This document shows, one piece after another, positions 34,073-36,820 of a stretch of DNA of 36,820 bases (its first letter is position 1; every line of letters starts with the position of its first letter). Source of the DNA: Ignavibacteriales bacterium (GTDB taxonomy: Bacteria > Bacteroidota > Ignavibacteria > UBA10030); the NCBI GenBank assembly GCA_026390585.1, contig JAPLFP010000166.1, forward strand, positions 1 through 36,820, read 5' to 3'. A program made the position numbers and the translations under genes. The notes beneath the pieces are model-generated. The model was not told where the DNA came from. It was given only the letters and a program-made list of their open reading frames with translations, and ran no database searches.

Positions 34073-36820
34073 ATGCCTGAGTTCATTCACCTTCACAATC
34101 ATTCGCATTACAGTCTCCTCGATGGGGCTTCCACAGTTGAAGCCCTCGTGGCCGCTGCTGTCCAGAACAAGATGCCCTCTGTGGCACTCACGGACCATGG
34201 GGTAATGTACGGTTCGATGGAGTTCTACAAAAAGGCGAAGAAGGCAGGGATCAAACCGATCGTCGGATGTGAAGCCTATATTGTACGATCTGGAACACGG
34301 TTTGACAAGTACTCATCGAGCGACAAAACAAGCAACATTCAAAAGGGAGGTAACTATCACCATCTCCTGTTGCTTGCAAAGAACGAGGAAGGCTATCATA
34401 ACCTGATCAAGCTCGTCACGCTGGGTCACACAGAAGGCTACTACTACAGACCTCGCATCGATTTCGAGCTGTTGGCGCGATATAAAGAAGGCCTCGTCGC
34501 AACTTCTGCTTGCCCGGGGGGCATCGTGGGTTCGCAGCTCATCGACGGAAAATATGATGAGGCGAGAATCCTCGCCGGGAAATACAAGGAACTCTTCGGT
34601 GAAGATTTTTACATCGAGATACAAAACCATGGTTTGGACATTGAAGAGCCAATTCTCTCGAATGCTCCACGGTTAGCAAAGGAGCTGGGTGTCAAACTCG
34701 TGGCGACAAACGATTGCCACTACATCAGCTCGAAGCACTCGATGCCGCACAACATCATGAAATACATCCCGGACGCCACGAGTACGTTTAGTCCGGACTA
34801 CAGGGTTCTGAAATACCGCACAGATCAGCTCTTTTTCAAGTCACCGGCTGAGATGATCAAGGCCTTCAAGGATTTCCCGGAAGCCATCACCTCCACCTTG
34901 GAGATCGCCGAGAAGTGCAACCTGGCGCTAGATTTAAAAAAGAACCACATGCCCCAGTTTCCTATCCCTGCTGACGCTGGAGTGGCATCCCTGCCAGAGT
35001 ATCTTGACAAGCTTTCCAGGGCCGGTATCGAGCGGAGATATGCCAACGTAACGCCAGAGGTTCTCTCGCGACTCGAGCATGAATTGCAGGTCATCAAGAA
35101 GATGGGCTATGAGGGATACTTCCTGATCGTTCAGGACTTCATCAATGCGGCCCGATCGATGGGCATTCGCGTGGGTCCTGGTCGGGGAAGTGCAGCCGGA
35201 AGCATCGTTTCGTATGCCCTGGGCATCACGGACGTGGATCCAATCCACTACGATCTCCTGTTTGAGCGTTTCCTCAACCCGGACCGCGTAAGCATGCCCG
35301 ACATCGACGTCGATTTCGCTGATGACAAACGCGACCAGGTCATTAACTATGTCAAGCAGAAGTATGGCGAAAACTCTGTTTCTCAAATCATCACCTTTGG
35401 AACGCTCTCGACTCGTGCTGTCCTGAAAGATGTAGGCAGGGTGCTTGGAGTACCTCTCAGCACGATCGAGCCACTGACGAAGCAGATCCCCGTTATCATG
35501 GGAAAAGTCACCCCACTTGCTGAAGCCCTGGAGACTGTTCCGGAGCTCAAAGCCATCAAGGAAACAGGGGATGACAAGATCAGGCTGATGATCGAGACCG
35601 GTCTTGTGCTTGAAGGGATGAATCGGAATGTCTCAACGCACGCCGCTGGAATTGTCATCGCTCCGGGGGAGATCAGTGATTATGTCCCGATGTACAAGAC
35701 TCCGCAAACGGAGCTGATGACGCAGTACAACATGAAAGATCTTGAGGCGGCTGGACTCCTCAAGATGGACTTCCTCGGTCTCCGGACACTCACAGTCATT
35801 GACAATGCGCTTCGACAAATCAAAGAGAATCACGGCGTCGAGGTAGACCTTGATCACCTTCCGATCGATGATGAGAAGACGCTTGACCTCTTCTGCAACG
35901 GACAAACAGTTGCTGTGTTCCAGTTCGAAAGTTCCGGGATGACAGACTATCTCCGGAAACTGAAGCCGACGTCGATTCATGACCTCGTTGCAATGAACGC
36001 TCTGTATCGGCCGGGTCCGATGGAAAACATACCTGACTTCATCGACCGGAAGCATGGGAAAAAGAAGATCGAGTACATACATCCGAAACTCGAACAGGTA
36101 TTGAAGGAGACATACGGCGTCATCGTATACCAGGAACAGGTGATGAAGATCGCCAGCGAGATTGGTGGACTCAGTCTTGCCCAAGCCGACATCCTGCGTC
36201 GAGCGATGGGGAAGAAGGACAAAGAATTGATGGCGAAGCAGAAGAAGGAATTCGTTGATGGCGCCGTCAAGAATGGCATAGAGAGAAAGATCGCCGGCGA
36301 CATCTTCGATTTGATTGAAAAGTTTGCTTCGTACGGATTCAATAAATCTCACAGTGTTGCGTACTCCGTTCTTGCCTATCAAACGGCATATCTGAAGGCA
36401 CATTATCCCGCCGAGTACATGGCGGCGACGATGTCAAGCGAAATGGCCGACACAGGCAAGATCGTCATCCTGACGGACGATTGTCGAAAATTGGGTATTC
36501 ACGTCCTGCCGCCGGATGTCAACGAAGGAGAAGTGACGTTTGTCGTGAAGTCGAAGGGCATTCGTTTTGGCCTGAGCGCGATCAAGAACGTCGGAATCAG
36601 TGCAGTGGAATCGATCGTTAAAACCAGGATGGAGAAAGGTCCCTTCACGGACGTCTTCGATTTCTGTGCTCGTGTGGACCTTCATCTTGTGAACAAGAAA
36701 ACTGTTGAGAGCCTTATCCAGGCTGGTGCGTTTGACTCACTCCATGACAATCGTGCGCAAGTCTTCGAGTCAGTAGAAAGAGCAGCGTCCTACGGACAAA
36801 ACACGCAGGAGCACTCAGGA
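34073..36820 (+). CDS. dnaE: DNA polymerase III alpha subunit, 5' part
   Basis: This is the replicative DNA polymerase subunit. The gene runs off the window end with 916 codons visible and no stop, which is why the ORF track omits it. The N-terminal PHP domain starts 'FIHLHNHSHYSLLDGAS' (4-20). The palm has 'GPGRGSAAGSIVSYALGI' and the catalytic aspartates D410 and D412 in 'MPDIDVDFADDKRDQVI'. Later parts are 'FQFESSGMTDYLRKLKP', 'ALYRPGPM' and 'YQEQVMKIA', and 'YGFNKSHSVAYSVLAYQTAYLKAHYP' marks the fingers end and the tandem HhH region. The OB and C-terminal parts are outside. No ribosome site is seen before ATG 34073, where the upstream bases are pyrimidine-rich. Confidence 0.97.
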   Translation, partial: MPEFIHLHNHSHYSLLDGASTVEALVAAAVQNKMPSVALTDHGVMYGSMEFYKKAKKAGIKPIVGCEAYIVRSGTRFDKYSSSDKTSNIQKGGNYHHLLLLAKNEEGYHNLIKLVTLGHTEGYYYRPRIDFELLARYKEGLVATSACPGGIVGSQLIDGKYDEARILAGKYKELFGEDFYIEIQNHGLDIEEPILSNAPRLAKELGVKLVATNDCHYISSKHSMPHNIMKYIPDATSTFSPDYRVLKYRTDQLFFKSPAEMIKAFKDFPEAITSTLEIAEKCNLALDLKKNHMPQFPIPADAGVASLPEYLDKLSRAGIERRYANVTPEVLSRLEHELQVIKKMGYEGYFLIVQDFINAARSMGIRVGPGRGSAAGSIVSYALGITDVDPIHYDLLFERFLNPDRVSMPDIDVDFADDKRDQVINYVKQKYGENSVSQIITFGTLSTRAVLKDVGRVLGVPLSTIEPLTKQIPVIMGKVTPLAEALETVPELKAIKETGDDKIRLMIETGLVLEGMNRNVSTHAAGIVIAPGEISDYVPMYKTPQTELMTQYNMKDLEAAGLLKMDFLGLRTLTVIDNALRQIKENHGVEVDLDHLPIDDEKTLDLFCNGQTVAVFQFESSGMTDYLRKLKPTSIHDLVAMNALYRPGPMENIPDFIDRKHGKKKIEYIHPKLEQVLKETYGVIVYQEQVMKIASEIGGLSLAQADILRRAMGKKDKELMAKQKKEFVDGAVKNGIERKIAGDIFDLIEKFASYGFNKSHSVAYSVLAYQTAYLKAHYPAEYMAATMSSEMADTGKIVILTDDCRKLGIHVLPPDVNEGEVTFVVKSKGIRFGLSAIKNVGISAVESIVKTRMEKGPFTDVFDFCARVDLHLVNKKTVESLIQAGAFDSLHDNRAQVFESVERAASYGQNTQEHSG

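Overview
The window is a chromosomal segment of a Gram-negative bacterium with balanced base composition (about 50-55% GC by eye). Signal peptides, a lipoprotein box, periplasm-type sugar-uptake parts and a DUF5683-like protein with a 'PGLGDLY' motif suggest the Bacteroidota/Ignavibacteria-like (FCB) part of the tree. That placement is an inference. Shine-Dalgarno sites (GGAGG/AAGGAG) precede many genes, and several intergenic regions carry sigma-70-like boxes (TTGATT-N17-TATTAT type). No rRNA, CRISPR array, insertion sequence or phage module was seen.

Region 1 (1-6590, + strand): the 3' part of a MtaB-type tRNA methylthiotransferase; an exported DUF5683-like protein; a rho-independent terminator ending just before truA; then a tight run trpD - CorC/CBS-domain gene - trpC - trpF - trpB. 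trpE, trpG and trpA are not in the window.

Region 2 (6591-12417): a broken polysaccharide flippase gene on the - strand, apparently with an out-of-frame internal deletion. It diverges from a + strand group made of a GT4 glycosyltransferase, nadD and glgB. The group is closed by a strong bidirectional terminator.

Region 3 (12418-27624, - strand): a long carbohydrate locus. In transcription order it holds a class V aminotransferase, a fused solute-binding-protein/MalF-type permease, a 6-phosphofructokinase, an exported GH18-like hydrolase, a MalG-type permease and a GH63-like glycosidase split by a 1-nt frameshift. After a 173-bp gap come an APC amino-acid permease, an exported TPR protein and a 1121-aa debranching-enzyme-like protein with an extra N-terminal amidotransferase-like domain. 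The logic would be periplasmic glycan trimming, capture by a membrane-tethered binding domain, import, cytosolic hydrolysis and entry into glycolysis. The transporter ATPase is not encoded here.

Region 4 (27625-36820, + strand): an exported ChbG/YdjC-type deacetylase, a TPR lipoprotein and a small membrane protein; tRNA-Arg(CCT) followed by a repeat-rich spacer with a REP-like nested hairpin; proS; an aldehyde dehydrogenase; and dnaE, which runs off the window end.

The most interesting points are the binding-protein/permease fusion with a kinase and a hydrolase placed between the two permease genes, the two damaged genes, the amidotransferase-like/debranching fusion, the CorC-like gene inside the trp run, and the hairpin element next to the tRNA.
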